A stretch of 64,000 bases of DNA, taken from positions 434,001 through 498,000 of the forward strand of contig NZ_NPKR01000004.1 in the NCBI RefSeq assembly GCF_008329535.1, written 5' to 3'. The notes beneath the pieces were generated by a model. That model was not told the origin of the DNA and ran no database searches. It worked only from the letters and a program-made list of their open reading frames with translations. The translations under genes were made by a program, and so were the position numbers. This document shows, piece after piece, positions 17,439 through 25,938 of this stretch; the first letter of the stretch is position 1; each line of letters starts with the position of its first letter. The stretch is from Mycolicibacterium sp. P1-18. GTDB taxonomy: Bacteria > Actinomycetota > Actinomycetes > Mycobacteriales > Mycobacteriaceae.

Positions 17439-18977
17439 TCACTCCTCGACGCTGCGGAACACTGCCAAGACGGTCAGCACCAGAATCCGGAAGTCCAGTC
17501 GCAGCGACCAGTTCTCGATGTAGTAGTTGTCGAATTCGGCGCGGTCGGCGATGGAGGTTTGGCCCCGGAGTCCGTGCACCTGGGCCCAGCCGGTGATGCC
17601 TGCCTTGACCCGGTGCCGGTCGCCGTAGCGCCGCACCTGCATCTCGAACAATTCGACGAACGCCGGCCGCTCGGGACGCGGTCCGACCAGGCTCATGTCG
17701 CCCTTGAGCACGTTGAGCAGCTGAGGCAACTCGTCGAGTGACGTCTTGCGCATGAACTTGCCGATCTTGGTGCGACGGTCGACGCCCTCCACCCCGCCGG
17801 GCGCATCCCCCGCCTTGGGCGCGAAGCCCTCCTCCGACGGATCCAGCGGACGCATGCTGCGGAACTTGAGACAGTCGAACACCTTGGAGTCGCGGCCAAT
17901 TCGGGGCTGCCGGTAGAAGATCGGCCCGGGCGAGGTGATCTTCACCAGCAGCGCCAGGGTGAGGAACAGCGGGGAGATCAGCAGCAGCCCGATGCCGGCC
18001 ATCGTCCGGTCGAACCCGTGCTTGAGCGCGAACTGCCATCCCTTGGGGTCGACACGGGCGAGCACCAACAGCGGTATGCCGCCGAGGTGTTCCACGCGGG
18101 TGCCGACGCCGACCGCGTCGAACAATCGCGGCACGACGAAGACTCGGATGCCGAGGGTCTGCGCCACCTGAGCCGCCCGGGCCAACTGCTCGTCCGACAC
18201 TGCCGACGGCGCCACGATGAGGTCTTCGGCGCGGACGCGGCGCGCCACGTCCTCGAGGTCGAAAGTGGTACCCAGGTAGGGCAAGTCGAAGGTCTCCGCT
18301 TCGGGGGGTCGGAAGTCGTCGAGCAGGCCGACGGGGTGCAGGCCGTACTCCGGCACCTGCCGCATCCGTGTGACGAGTTGATACGCGATCGGACCCGAAC
18401 CGAGGATGAGCGCCGGTGACCCGACCCGGTACTTCCGCCGCAGATAGCGGTAGACCTGCGATCTGCTCAGCCGCACGAGGGGCAGCAGAATGGCCGCGCA
18501 CACCCAGATTCGGATCACCAAATCACTTGGTCGAACGTATTGCCCGACAACGCTTCCGGGCGCAAACTGCGGAACGGCGACCATGATCACCGTCAAGGTG
18601 CCCAGCGCCGCCACGGCGACCGCCGTCTCCACCGGCTCGAAGTCCTCGAGGAACTTGAAGTCCAACTTGCGGGTGTACAGCGACCGGGTGGCCAGCACCA
18701 GCACCGCCAGCGGCACGAAGAGCCATGAGTAGACCAAGACGTAGCGGGTGTCCTCGGTGGAGGGCAACCACGCATGCGCCGCAGCAACCGCCCCGACGGC
18801 AGCCAGAAGGTCGAGGGCGACCGTGATCGTCAGGTACCAGCGGTCGGACCGGAATCGTTCGATCCACTGGGGCGCGCTCATGGGAGTGCGACGGCTGACC
18901 TGGTCGATGAGATCCGTTCGACGCGCAGTGGCGCGCCCCTCGGAAAGCTGCGTCGCCGCATTCACGTTTAAAGTCAC
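17439..18977 (-). CDS. polyprenyl-phosphate sugar-1-phosphate transferase (initiating glycosyltransferase)
   Basis: A 512-aa WbaP/WcaJ-type protein. Four to five transmembrane segments (residues ~45-165) lead to a CoA-binding-like domain (VGSPALILGSGPIAYQLV) and a C-terminal bacterial sugar transferase domain (KHGFDRTMAGIGLLLISPLF, FDCLKFRSM, RKTSLDELPQLLNVLKGDMS, VGPRPE, GITGWAQVHG). The family moves a sugar phosphate from a nucleotide sugar to undecaprenyl phosphate, the first step of repeat-unit synthesis. GTG start after GGGGGACCGAG. It heads the minus-strand part of the exopolysaccharide locus with the cis-prenyltransferase and FAD genes downstream. Confidence 0.93.
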   Translation of the reverse strand: MTLNVNAATQLSEGRATARRTDLIDQVSRRTPMSAPQWIERFRSDRWYLTITVALDLLAAVGAVAAAHAWLPSTEDTRYVLVYSWLFVPLAVLVLATRSLYTRKLDFKFLEDFEPVETAVAVAALGTLTVIMVAVPQFAPGSVVGQYVRPSDLVIRIWVCAAILLPLVRLSRSQVYRYLRRKYRVGSPALILGSGPIAYQLVTRMRQVPEYGLHPVGLLDDFRPPEAETFDLPYLGTTFDLEDVARRVRAEDLIVAPSAVSDEQLARAAQVAQTLGIRVFVVPRLFDAVGVGTRVEHLGGIPLLVLARVDPKGWQFALKHGFDRTMAGIGLLLISPLFLTLALLVKITSPGPIFYRQPRIGRDSKVFDCLKFRSMRPLDPSEEGFAPKAGDAPGGVEGVDRRTKIGKFMRKTSLDELPQLLNVLKGDMSLVGPRPERPAFVELFEMQVRRYGDRHRVKAGITGWAQVHGLRGQTSIADRAEFDNYYIENWSLRLDFRILVLTVLAVFRSVEE

Positions 18978-19110
18978 CTCGGTCCCCCGCTGAATCTACG
19001 GGGCCGACTCTAATTGCGAATTGACGTTTGCGCAGCCCATTTCGCCGGGTGATGCCGCGTGTTTGCCGTTGATCTAGATTGCACCGGCTGGCGACGCCGC
19101 CGAGAGGACG

Positions 19111-19830
19111 TCAGTGCGTCGACTTGCCGCCGGGGCCAAAGGCGCGTTCCGCGGCGAGGCTGGCGAAGTCGCCCAGGATCTGGACGTGCCCGGTGGTCCA
19201 CAGCCGAGGCTTGGGGTCGAAAACGCACAGCGTACCGATGGCATTCTCCTCGTCGTCGACGAGCGGTATGCCGAGGTAGGCGACCACGGTGCCGTCGACG
19301 ACGGCCGGATGATTCTTGAAGACGGGGTGCACTCGAGCGTCTTCGATCATCAGCGGCGTGCCCTTTGCCAGGGCGTATTGGCACACTGACCGGTCAAGCG
19401 AGGTTTGCCTTTCCTCGGGCGAATTACCACCCAGGCCGACTTTGCTCTTGAAGAATTGCCGGTCGACGTCCACCAACGACATCGCCGAATGCGGCGCGTC
19501 CAACGCCGCCGCCGCGGCGCGAGTGATCCGGTCGAAGGCCTCCTCCGGCGGAGTGTCCAGTAGGCCGGTGGCATACAGGGCCCGTAGTCGCGACGGGTCG
19601 TTTACGGTCATCGAAGCGTCCGGCATGGTGGACACAGCAAACGTTCCGGACGAGGTGAGGTGAGTCATGAGTTCGATCAGGCCGGGACCGTCTGCCGACT
19701 TCTGCTCGGAGACCATCCGCGACGCGACGGCCCGCGCCACGTAGGTGGTCACGTCTTCCCCGGCGTTGCGCGCGCACTCCTCGAGCAGGCGGTTGAGCCA
19801 GTCGTCGAACCCCGTCAGCGAGCTTGTCAC
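19111..19830 (-). CDS. GAF-domain protein
   Basis: After ~80 residues of a helical N-terminus (LTGFDDWLNRLLEECARNAG) there is one GAF domain (RLRALYATGLLDTPPEEAFDRIT, SLVDVDRQFFKSKVGLG, SVCQYALAKGTPLMIEDARV, YLGIPLVDDEENAIGTLCVFD). The sequence resembles the stand-alone GAF proteins and the GAF parts of diguanylate cyclases, with no output domain. It might sense a small molecule or redox state. It stands upstream of the sugar transferase, 133 nt away, on the same strand, but a regulatory link is only suggested by place. GTG start. Confidence 0.82.
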   Translation of the reverse strand: MTSSLTGFDDWLNRLLEECARNAGEDVTTYVARAVASRMVSEQKSADGPGLIELMTHLTSSGTFAVSTMPDASMTVNDPSRLRALYATGLLDTPPEEAFDRITRAAAAALDAPHSAMSLVDVDRQFFKSKVGLGGNSPEERQTSLDRSVCQYALAKGTPLMIEDARVHPVFKNHPAVVDGTVVAYLGIPLVDDEENAIGTLCVFDPKPRLWTTGHVQILGDFASLAAERAFGPGGKSTH

Positions 19831-19894
19831 TCGCTCACGGTAACCGAAATTGGCGGTGGCGAAAGACTATAGATCCCCACGGAATTTCCCCCTC

Positions 19895-21892
19895 CTAGGT
19901 GTTGCGACGCCGGCGCATCCAAAAGATCACGCCTCCCAGCACCGCGAGGGCCAGCACGGCGGCCACCGCCACCGTCGTCCAGACGTGTCCGTCCGCAGTC
20001 GATTCGCCTGCGGGTGCCGCCGCGTCGGCGGCGGCGTCGCCGGTGCGAATCGCGACGTTGGTGGGCGTTCCGGCCGCCCCCGCGGCGAGTACGTCGCCGT
20101 TGAGCTGCGACCACCCGCCACCCAGCCCGTCGAGGTAGGTGAACAGCGGGTCCACCAGGGTCCACGGTCCGGTCGTCGTGACCAACACGACAGACCGGTT
20201 GCGCGTCGGGTCCGCGAAGGCCTGAATCGACCCGAGCCCGTTCTTGACGTCGGCACGCAGCGCATTGGGCAGGGCGACGTCGATCGCCGTGCCGTCAGCG
20301 CTGATCGGCGGGTTCAGCGTCGTCGTGCTCACGGCCTCGGAGTTGGCGATGATCAGCGCACCCGTGGTCGCGTCGGCCGCGGTCTTCACGTCCACCACCT
20401 GTGGCATCAACTGCTTGCCGGTGAGTCGCGCGACCTCGTCGACGATGCGGGCGGCGTACCCCAACTGATTCGGACTGCTGCCGTCGAGCGCGACGACGAA
20501 GGCCGGACTGAACTCCGAGGGCAAGCCGCTGAAGCCGCCCAGTGGAGGGCCACCACGGTGCAGCGTCATCGTCGACTGCGGGTTGACCTGAAAGGTGATG
20601 GGTGCCATGAGGGGTCCACACGCCTCGTGCGGCGTGTAGGTCAGCGCGAAGTCGAGGTTGATGCCCTGGCCCAGCGTCGTGGCATCCAGGTCGAAGGTGG
20701 CGTCGAGGACTCCGGTGGCGTCGAGCGAGGCCCGGTAGACCACTGCTCCACCGGAACGGATCATCACCGCCGCCGCGTCGTCCCGCGGCACCGGCGTGTA
20801 GTCGGCGCGCAGGTGCACCGACACGCCGTCGACGCGCGGACCACCCAGTGTGGCGCGGTCCACCCCGATCGAGAAGTTCGAGGTACGCAGGACGTCGGCC
20901 TTGCCGTTCAGCTTCAGCTGGCCGAACGTGAAGGTGTCGCCGGTGGGCGAGGTCTCCGAACCGGCTTGGTCGACCCGCACCGACGCCACCTGGGCCAGGG
21001 ACTGCAGTTCGTTGATGAGCAGCGACACCTGGGTGGTCAGTTCGTCGCCGTGTCCGGACACCCGCAGATAAGCGCCTGGCTCGCCCGGGTTTTCGACGCT
21101 GAGGCCGGCGTCGCCGGTCTCGACGACGATCGCGCGGGCCAGCGGCGGGCTGGGCGGCGGGGTCGCGCCGCGGCGCTGCTGCACCACCGTCGTCCGCAGC
21201 GGCTGGGGTTGGTAGAGCCGGGCCAGCGTGGCCACCAGCGTCAGCACGGACTGCTGTTCGGCGGAGTCGGCGTCGGTCGGCGTGTAGATCGTGGCCTGCT
21301 GGAGCACCGGCGGCAGGAAGCTGGCGATGGTCGTGGCGGGAGGTTCGACGCCGGTGAAGACGGTCGCCAGATCGGTGAGCGTCAACTGTTGCAGCGGTCC
21401 GCAGTATTGGTTGGCGTTGTCGACCGGACGGACGGTGAACGACACGTCCACCGCCGAGGCCTGGACCCGGGCCGCCGAGAGGTCGACGTCGAACGGCGTC
21501 ACCACCGCAGCGGATCCGGCGGCCGGCAGGTCGACCGAGCCGAGCAGCCTTCCGGCGCCGTCGTCGATCTCGAGGAAACCGGCGCCGATGTTCATGGGCA
21601 TGCGAAACGTGCCCGTCAGGCGAGACGCGTTGAGCCCCAACGGGACCGGCACGCTGAAACTGGTACTGCTGTTGGGTCCGAGGAAGACCTCGTTGGCCAG
21701 CCCCAGGCTGGGCCAGGCCATCGTCACCCCGGCCCCGTCGGTCGGCACGGGGTCGCCGGGCGCCGCGTGCGCCGTGCCGCCGACCGACCCGGCGAGCAGT
21801 GTCGGGAGAATCAGCGTCGCCGCGAGGAATACGCGCCCATGTGCTCGGAGTCGCCGTCGAATGGGTAGCAAGACTGAATTCACCGGGTGCAC
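19895..21892 (-). CDS. BcsB-like exported protein with C-terminal membrane anchor
   Basis: About 665 aa. A signal peptide (RVFLAATLILPTLLAGSVGGTAHA) precedes two repeated units, each a carbohydrate-binding-like beta sandwich with a flavodoxin-like part (FSVPVPLGLNASRLTGTFRM and VDVSFTVRPVDNANQYCGPL; then DATFDLDATTLGQGINLDFA). A C-terminal helix (VAVAAVLALAVLGGVIFWMRRRR) anchors it outside the membrane. BcsB in cellulose synthesis guides the polymer through the periplasm. Here no BcsA is present, and the gene diverges from a Wzz-kinase, so it may guide a Wzy-made polymer. Two GTG starts (21892, 21883) are possible. Confidence 0.8.
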   Translation of the reverse strand: MHPVNSVLLPIRRRLRAHGRVFLAATLILPTLLAGSVGGTAHAAPGDPVPTDGAGVTMAWPSLGLANEVFLGPNSSTSFSVPVPLGLNASRLTGTFRMPMNIGAGFLEIDDGAGRLLGSVDLPAAGSAAVVTPFDVDLSAARVQASAVDVSFTVRPVDNANQYCGPLQQLTLTDLATVFTGVEPPATTIASFLPPVLQQATIYTPTDADSAEQQSVLTLVATLARLYQPQPLRTTVVQQRRGATPPPSPPLARAIVVETGDAGLSVENPGEPGAYLRVSGHGDELTTQVSLLINELQSLAQVASVRVDQAGSETSPTGDTFTFGQLKLNGKADVLRTSNFSIGVDRATLGGPRVDGVSVHLRADYTPVPRDDAAAVMIRSGGAVVYRASLDATGVLDATFDLDATTLGQGINLDFALTYTPHEACGPLMAPITFQVNPQSTMTLHRGGPPLGGFSGLPSEFSPAFVVALDGSSPNQLGYAARIVDEVARLTGKQLMPQVVDVKTAADATTGALIIANSEAVSTTTLNPPISADGTAIDVALPNALRADVKNGLGSIQAFADPTRNRSVVLVTTTGPWTLVDPLFTYLDGLGGGWSQLNGDVLAAGAAGTPTNVAIRTGDAAADAAAPAGESTADGHVWTTVAVAAVLALAVLGGVIFWMRRRRNT

Positions 21893-22237
21893 GCTATTCC
21901 ACTTTCGGACTGTTCGAGCAACGTATTCGCATTGGGGGTTGGGACTATACCGGCGGGCGCCGCGGGCGGACGTCTTAATCGCATGCTGCCGCGGCGTCTG
22001 GGCATTTTCCCGGCGTGCCCATCCGAGGTGAACACGAATGTGGCCAAGCACCTTTCGGATCGGCAAAATGGGTGGCCGGGGCCGGGAGACGCCGCAGGGT
22101 TCGACCGAATGCACGGCTGAGCCAACAATGGCGGCGCCGATATTCTCGATGACAGCGGCAATGGCCGCCGTTGTGGGATAGCGTGCACACGTCTCGTGCG
22201 CTCGCCGACCCGGCTCGTGCGCGGGGCGGCAATCTCT

Positions 22238-22271
22238 AGGGGAGGATTCAGCGATGAAGGGTCGCTCTTGA
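22238..22271 (+). promoter_or_regulatory. leader with five-codon ORF overlapping the kinase start
   Basis: A strong ribosome site AGGGGAGGA (22238-22246) precedes ATG AAG GGT CGC TCT TGA (22254-22271). Its stop overlaps the TTG start (22268) of the Wzz-kinase gene. The best ribosome site thus serves the short frame, suggesting coupled translation. The remaining 21893-22253 part of this divergent gap should hold promoters for both genes and has an imperfect dyad at 22125-22174. Confidence 0.4.
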
Positions 22272-23653
22272 CTGTTCAGGACTTCGCACGAATCCTTCGC
22301 ACTCGATGGGTCGTCATCTTCGGCGCGATCGTCATCGCCGTGCTCGCGGCAGTCGCCTACGGCGCGGTCGCCCCCAAGCAATACGAGGCGTCGACCCGAC
22401 TGTTCGTGTCGACCACGTCGGACGGCACCAACACCCAGACCAACGACGGCGGCCTGTTCGCCCAACGCCGCGTCCTGTCGTACACCCAGCTGCTGACGAG
22501 CGAGATCCTCGCCCAGCGCACGGTCGACAAGCTGGGCCTCGACATGACGGCCACGGACCTGCGCCACGAAGTCACCGCCACCGCGCCGACGGACACGGTC
22601 GTCATCGACGTGACCGTGCGCGACCACTCGGCGGCCCGGGCCCGCGACATCGCCAACACGCTGTCCGACGAGTTCGTCGTCATGGCGGCCGGACTGGAGA
22701 CCCCCGACCTCGGCGCCCGCCCGAACGCCCGGGTCGTGGTCCAGCAGCGAGCCAACATCCCCGACGACCCGGTCGCACCCAAGACGCTCCAGCTCCTGGC
22801 GATCGCCGCCGTCGCGGGCGCACTGATCGGCCTGCTCGTCGCCACCGTCCTGTACCTCCTCGACGACACCGTCAGACTGTCCGAGGACCTCGAAAAGGCC
22901 ACCGGCGTCGGGGAAGTCGGGAACATCCCGCTGGACCGGAACGGGCGCAAGGAACCGCTGCTCGCCTTCGACGGCGATCGGCCGGTGCTCGCCGACGCGT
23001 TCCGGGAACTGCGGGTCAACCTGCAGGCCCTCGAGGTCGCCGACGGGCCCCGCGTCCTGCTGGTCGCCAGCCCGATGCCCGGCGAGGGCAGGACCACGAC
23101 GGCGGTCAACCTGGCGTTGGCACTCGCCGAAACCGGCATGGACGTCGTGGTGGTCGATGGCGACCTCCGACGTCCGGCGGTGGCCTCCTGCCTCGGCGTC
23201 GACGGTCAGGTCGGCGTCAGCACCGTCCTCGCGGACCGCGCGACGGTCGACGAAGCACTGCAGCAGACGCAGTTTCCGCGCGTGACGGTGCTGGCGTCCG
23301 GCGCGGTCCCGGCCAGCCCGACCGAGCTGCTCGGCTCCCCGAACGCCAAGGAGCTGTTGCGCGCGTTGGCCGAGCGCTTCGACTACGTCGTCGTCGACTC
23401 TCCGTCACTGGTGGTCAAGGATGCGGGTCTGCTCGCGGGCAGCGCTCAGGGAGTGCTGATCGTCGCCCGCTACGGACAGTCGAAGCGCAAGCAGATGGCG
23501 TCGGCGACCACGACTCTCGCCCGGGCGGGCGCACCCCTGCTCGGCGCCGTGCTGACCATGACGCGATCGCCGAAGAAGGGCTCGGCCGACTCCTACTACG
23601 GCAGGCCCGCCGACGTGTCGGTGCAGGGTCGCCATAGTGGGCCCCAGAAGTAG
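22268..23653 (+). CDS. Wzz/BY-kinase: polysaccharide chain-length regulator fused to tyrosine autokinase
   Basis: A Wzz domain spans two transmembrane helices (TRWVVIFGAIVIAVLAAVAYGA and LLAIAAVAGALIGLLVATVLYLL) around an extracytoplasmic part. A cytosolic kinase domain follows, with PMPGEGRTTTAVN at Walker A, VVVVDGDLRRPAV at Walker A' and FDYVVVDSPSLVVKDAG at Walker B. The usual Walker A Lys is Arg. The C-terminus has one Tyr pair (DSYYGR), not the long Tyr cluster of Wzc. Length 461 aa from the TTG that follows AAGGG. It controls polymer length in Wzx/Wzy systems. Confidence 0.88.
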   Translation: MTVQDFARILRTRWVVIFGAIVIAVLAAVAYGAVAPKQYEASTRLFVSTTSDGTNTQTNDGGLFAQRRVLSYTQLLTSEILAQRTVDKLGLDMTATDLRHEVTATAPTDTVVIDVTVRDHSAARARDIANTLSDEFVVMAAGLETPDLGARPNARVVVQQRANIPDDPVAPKTLQLLAIAAVAGALIGLLVATVLYLLDDTVRLSEDLEKATGVGEVGNIPLDRNGRKEPLLAFDGDRPVLADAFRELRVNLQALEVADGPRVLLVASPMPGEGRTTTAVNLALALAETGMDVVVVDGDLRRPAVASCLGVDGQVGVSTVLADRATVDEALQQTQFPRVTVLASGAVPASPTELLGSPNAKELLRALAERFDYVVVDSPSLVVKDAGLLAGSAQGVLIVARYGQSKRKQMASATTTLARAGAPLLGAVLTMTRSPKKGSADSYYGRPADVSVQGRHSGPQK

Positions 23654-23779
23654 TCGGGCCGACGCATCGACGGATCCGATCGACACCAACCCGGGGCTAC
23701 CTTCGTAGCCGCCGCACCGAAAGCCGTTCTCGAACTGAATCGTTCGACGGGACGGCTGGGCGCGGCCCGCTCCTACCTG

Positions 23780-25042
23780 ATGGCGCCGACCCGGGTGTTC
23801 CCCTCACCGACGCCCACCGTTCGGCAGAACCGGCGGGTGCTGGCGCTCATCGTCGTCCTGGCGATCGGCCTGGCCGTCGTGCCCGAGGTGATCACGCACC
23901 TCAACGTCAAGCACACCCCGGACCTGCCTCCGCTCGAGGACGATTCCGCCTCGTCGAAGTTTCCCCTCGCGCATCTGGCGAGCCTCGCCGGCTCGGCCCT
24001 GCTGCTGTTGCTCAGTTCGGCGGTCGCCGTCAAGCGTGGCCGTCCCAACCGGAACGTCACCGGGGTCCTGGTCCTGCTGCTCGCCGTCAACGTGCCGTAT
24101 CTGATCAGCCCGGTGGTGCCCGCACCGGGAGACCTCATCAAGGTCGTGCTGGCCAACACGGTCGTCTTGGCCCTGTGGAACATGGGCGCCTCGATCACCG
24201 AGTTGAAGTGGCTTCCGATCATCGTCAGTTGCATTGGCGTGTACTCGATCATCGGCGGCCTCCTCATCCCCGACTACATGATGTACAACCTGATCTCGGA
24301 GAAGTCGATCGTCGCCGGGTGGGAGTTGGCCGGTCCGTTCGGGCACGGCAACGTCCTCGGAATGTATTGCGCCGTCGCGTTTGCGCTCGTTCCCCTGGTC
24401 GACGGAACCCGGTGGCGCATCGTCTGCGCGACGATCCTGTTCGCCACCGTCGTCTTGTCGGCGTCCAGGACGGCCCTGCTGGCCTGCCTGGTCGTCCTGC
24501 TCTGGTGGGCGGCGACGGCGGTACGGCGGGTGTTCTCCGTGCGACTGGCCGGCACCGTGGGCGCCCTCGCCGCCGCGATCGCCATGGTGGTCATCCCCTT
24601 CTTGGACTGGGATCCGCGCGCCTTCACCGAGCGGGCCGCGATCTGGGCGGCCAGCATCGTCGAATGGTCGCACTCCCCGGTGCAGGGGTTGGGCGTCAAC
24701 TGGTTCATGACCAACGCCCAGTCGACCGGGAACATCGCCGCCTGGGCCTACGTGGGCACCGGCCACAATCTGGCCATCGACACCCTGGTGAAGTCCGGTC
24801 TGATCGGCTTCGCGGTCCTGGTGCCCGTGCTGCTGGGCGCGATCTCCGCGGCGCGTTCGCTGCCCGACCGGAATCAGCAGATCGCCTGCTTCGGCTTTCT
24901 GCTGGGTTTCTTCGTCGCCGCGACCACCGAGGCGGTGTGGGCCCTGCTGCCGAATCTGCAGCTGTTCCCCATCAGCGGCCTCGTCTTTGCGATGCTGAAC
25001 CTGAACCGGTACGGCGACCGGGCGGAGGTGAGCACGCCGTGA
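23780..25042 (+). CDS. Wzy-like O-antigen/exopolysaccharide polymerase
   Basis: A 420-aa protein with about eleven hydrophobic segments (for example VLALIVVLAIGLAVVPEVI, VTGVLVLLLAVNVPYLI, LLACLVVLLWWAA) and a large outer loop rich in charged residues after residue 270 (GHNLAIDTLVKSGLIGF is the conserved Wzy/ligase 'H-N' element). These enzymes join lipid-linked repeat units in the periplasm. It overlaps the following glycosyltransferase by 4 nt (GTGA). Confidence 0.83.
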   Translation: MAPTRVFPSPTPTVRQNRRVLALIVVLAIGLAVVPEVITHLNVKHTPDLPPLEDDSASSKFPLAHLASLAGSALLLLLSSAVAVKRGRPNRNVTGVLVLLLAVNVPYLISPVVPAPGDLIKVVLANTVVLALWNMGASITELKWLPIIVSCIGVYSIIGGLLIPDYMMYNLISEKSIVAGWELAGPFGHGNVLGMYCAVAFALVPLVDGTRWRIVCATILFATVVLSASRTALLACLVVLLWWAATAVRRVFSVRLAGTVGALAAAIAMVVIPFLDWDPRAFTERAAIWAASIVEWSHSPVQGLGVNWFMTNAQSTGNIAAWAYVGTGHNLAIDTLVKSGLIGFAVLVPVLLGAISAARSLPDRNQQIACFGFLLGFFVAATTEAVWALLPNLQLFPISGLVFAMLNLNRYGDRAEVSTP

Positions 25043-25938
25043 CCTACGACGTCAGCGTGGTGATCCCGACCATCGGCCGCGCCAGCCTGCGGGCGGCGGT
25101 CGAGTCGGCGTTGCGACAGACCTTGCCGCCGAAGGAGGTCGTCGTCGTGGTCGACGCCGACTGCGAGCCGGACCTGCCTGACTCCGCGGCCGTCCGAGTG
25201 GTCCGCACCTCGGGCGGCGTCGGCGCCAGCATGGCGAAACACGTTGGCATCCAGGCGGCGACGGGAAACGTCATCGCCCTCCTCGACGACGACGACGTGT
25301 GGCGCGACGACAAGCTCGAGGTGCAATTGGCCGCGGCACCCCCCGGGGACCGATGGGTCGTCGCATGCCGGTTCTACGTCCACGACGGCGACGGCGAGCC
25401 GATCGTCGGACCGCGCACCCCGATCACCCGCCACGAGCGGATCGCGCCGTTCCTGTTCGAGCTCCGCCAGCAGCGCGCGTTCAACATGGTCCAGACCTCG
25501 ACCCTGGTGTTTCCCGCGGCGTTGACGCAGGCGGTGCCAATGTCGGTGGCGGCGGGGTCGATTCACGACGACCCGAAGTGGCTGATCGAGGTGCGGCGCG
25601 CGTTCCCCGACCTGCCCATCATCCAAGTGCCGGCGCCACTGGTCGACGTCATCTGGACGTCGGGATCGCTGTCCCGCTCCGGAGTGGACAAGAGCCAGGA
25701 GCTCATCGACTGGGGCATCCGCGAACTCGCCGACGAGTCGAAGCGGGTGCGCGGCGACTACCTGTTGACCTCACCGGTCGGATCCGCACTGGGAGCGGGT
25801 TCCCTTCGTGGCGTGGGCCGTTCGGTCGCCGCCGCCGTGCGGTGTGGACGCCCGGGCCCTCGGGCGTGGGCGAGCGTCACCAAGTCGACCGTAAAGCTGG
25901 GCGTCGGACGGCTCAGGGCCCTGCGCAGTAGGCGCTGA
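25039..25938 (+). CDS. glycosyltransferase family 2
   Basis: The GT-A fold is clear: DVSVVIPTIGRASLRAAVES at the start, VVVVVDADCE, and the DxD motif as IALLDDDDVWRDDKLEVQL. The product is 299 aa from the GTG that overlaps the wzy-like stop. The C-terminal ~90 residues are basic. It should add one sugar of the repeat unit on the cytosolic face. It also overlaps the wzx-like start (TGATG), so wzz-wzy-GT2-wzx is one plus-strand operon. Confidence 0.88.
   Translation: MTYDVSVVIPTIGRASLRAAVESALRQTLPPKEVVVVVDADCEPDLPDSAAVRVVRTSGGVGASMAKHVGIQAATGNVIALLDDDDVWRDDKLEVQLAAAPPGDRWVVACRFYVHDGDGEPIVGPRTPITRHERIAPFLFELRQQRAFNMVQTSTLVFPAALTQAVPMSVAAGSIHDDPKWLIEVRRAFPDLPIIQVPAPLVDVIWTSGSLSRSGVDKSQELIDWGIRELADESKRVRGDYLLTSPVGSALGAGSLRGVGRSVAAAVRCGRPGPRAWASVTKSTVKLGVGRLRALRSRR

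Noticed and set aside
19850..21868. 672-codon plus-strand open frame
   Set aside because: Antisense to the BcsB-like gene; Arg/His/Gly-rich composition typical of a high-GC shadow.
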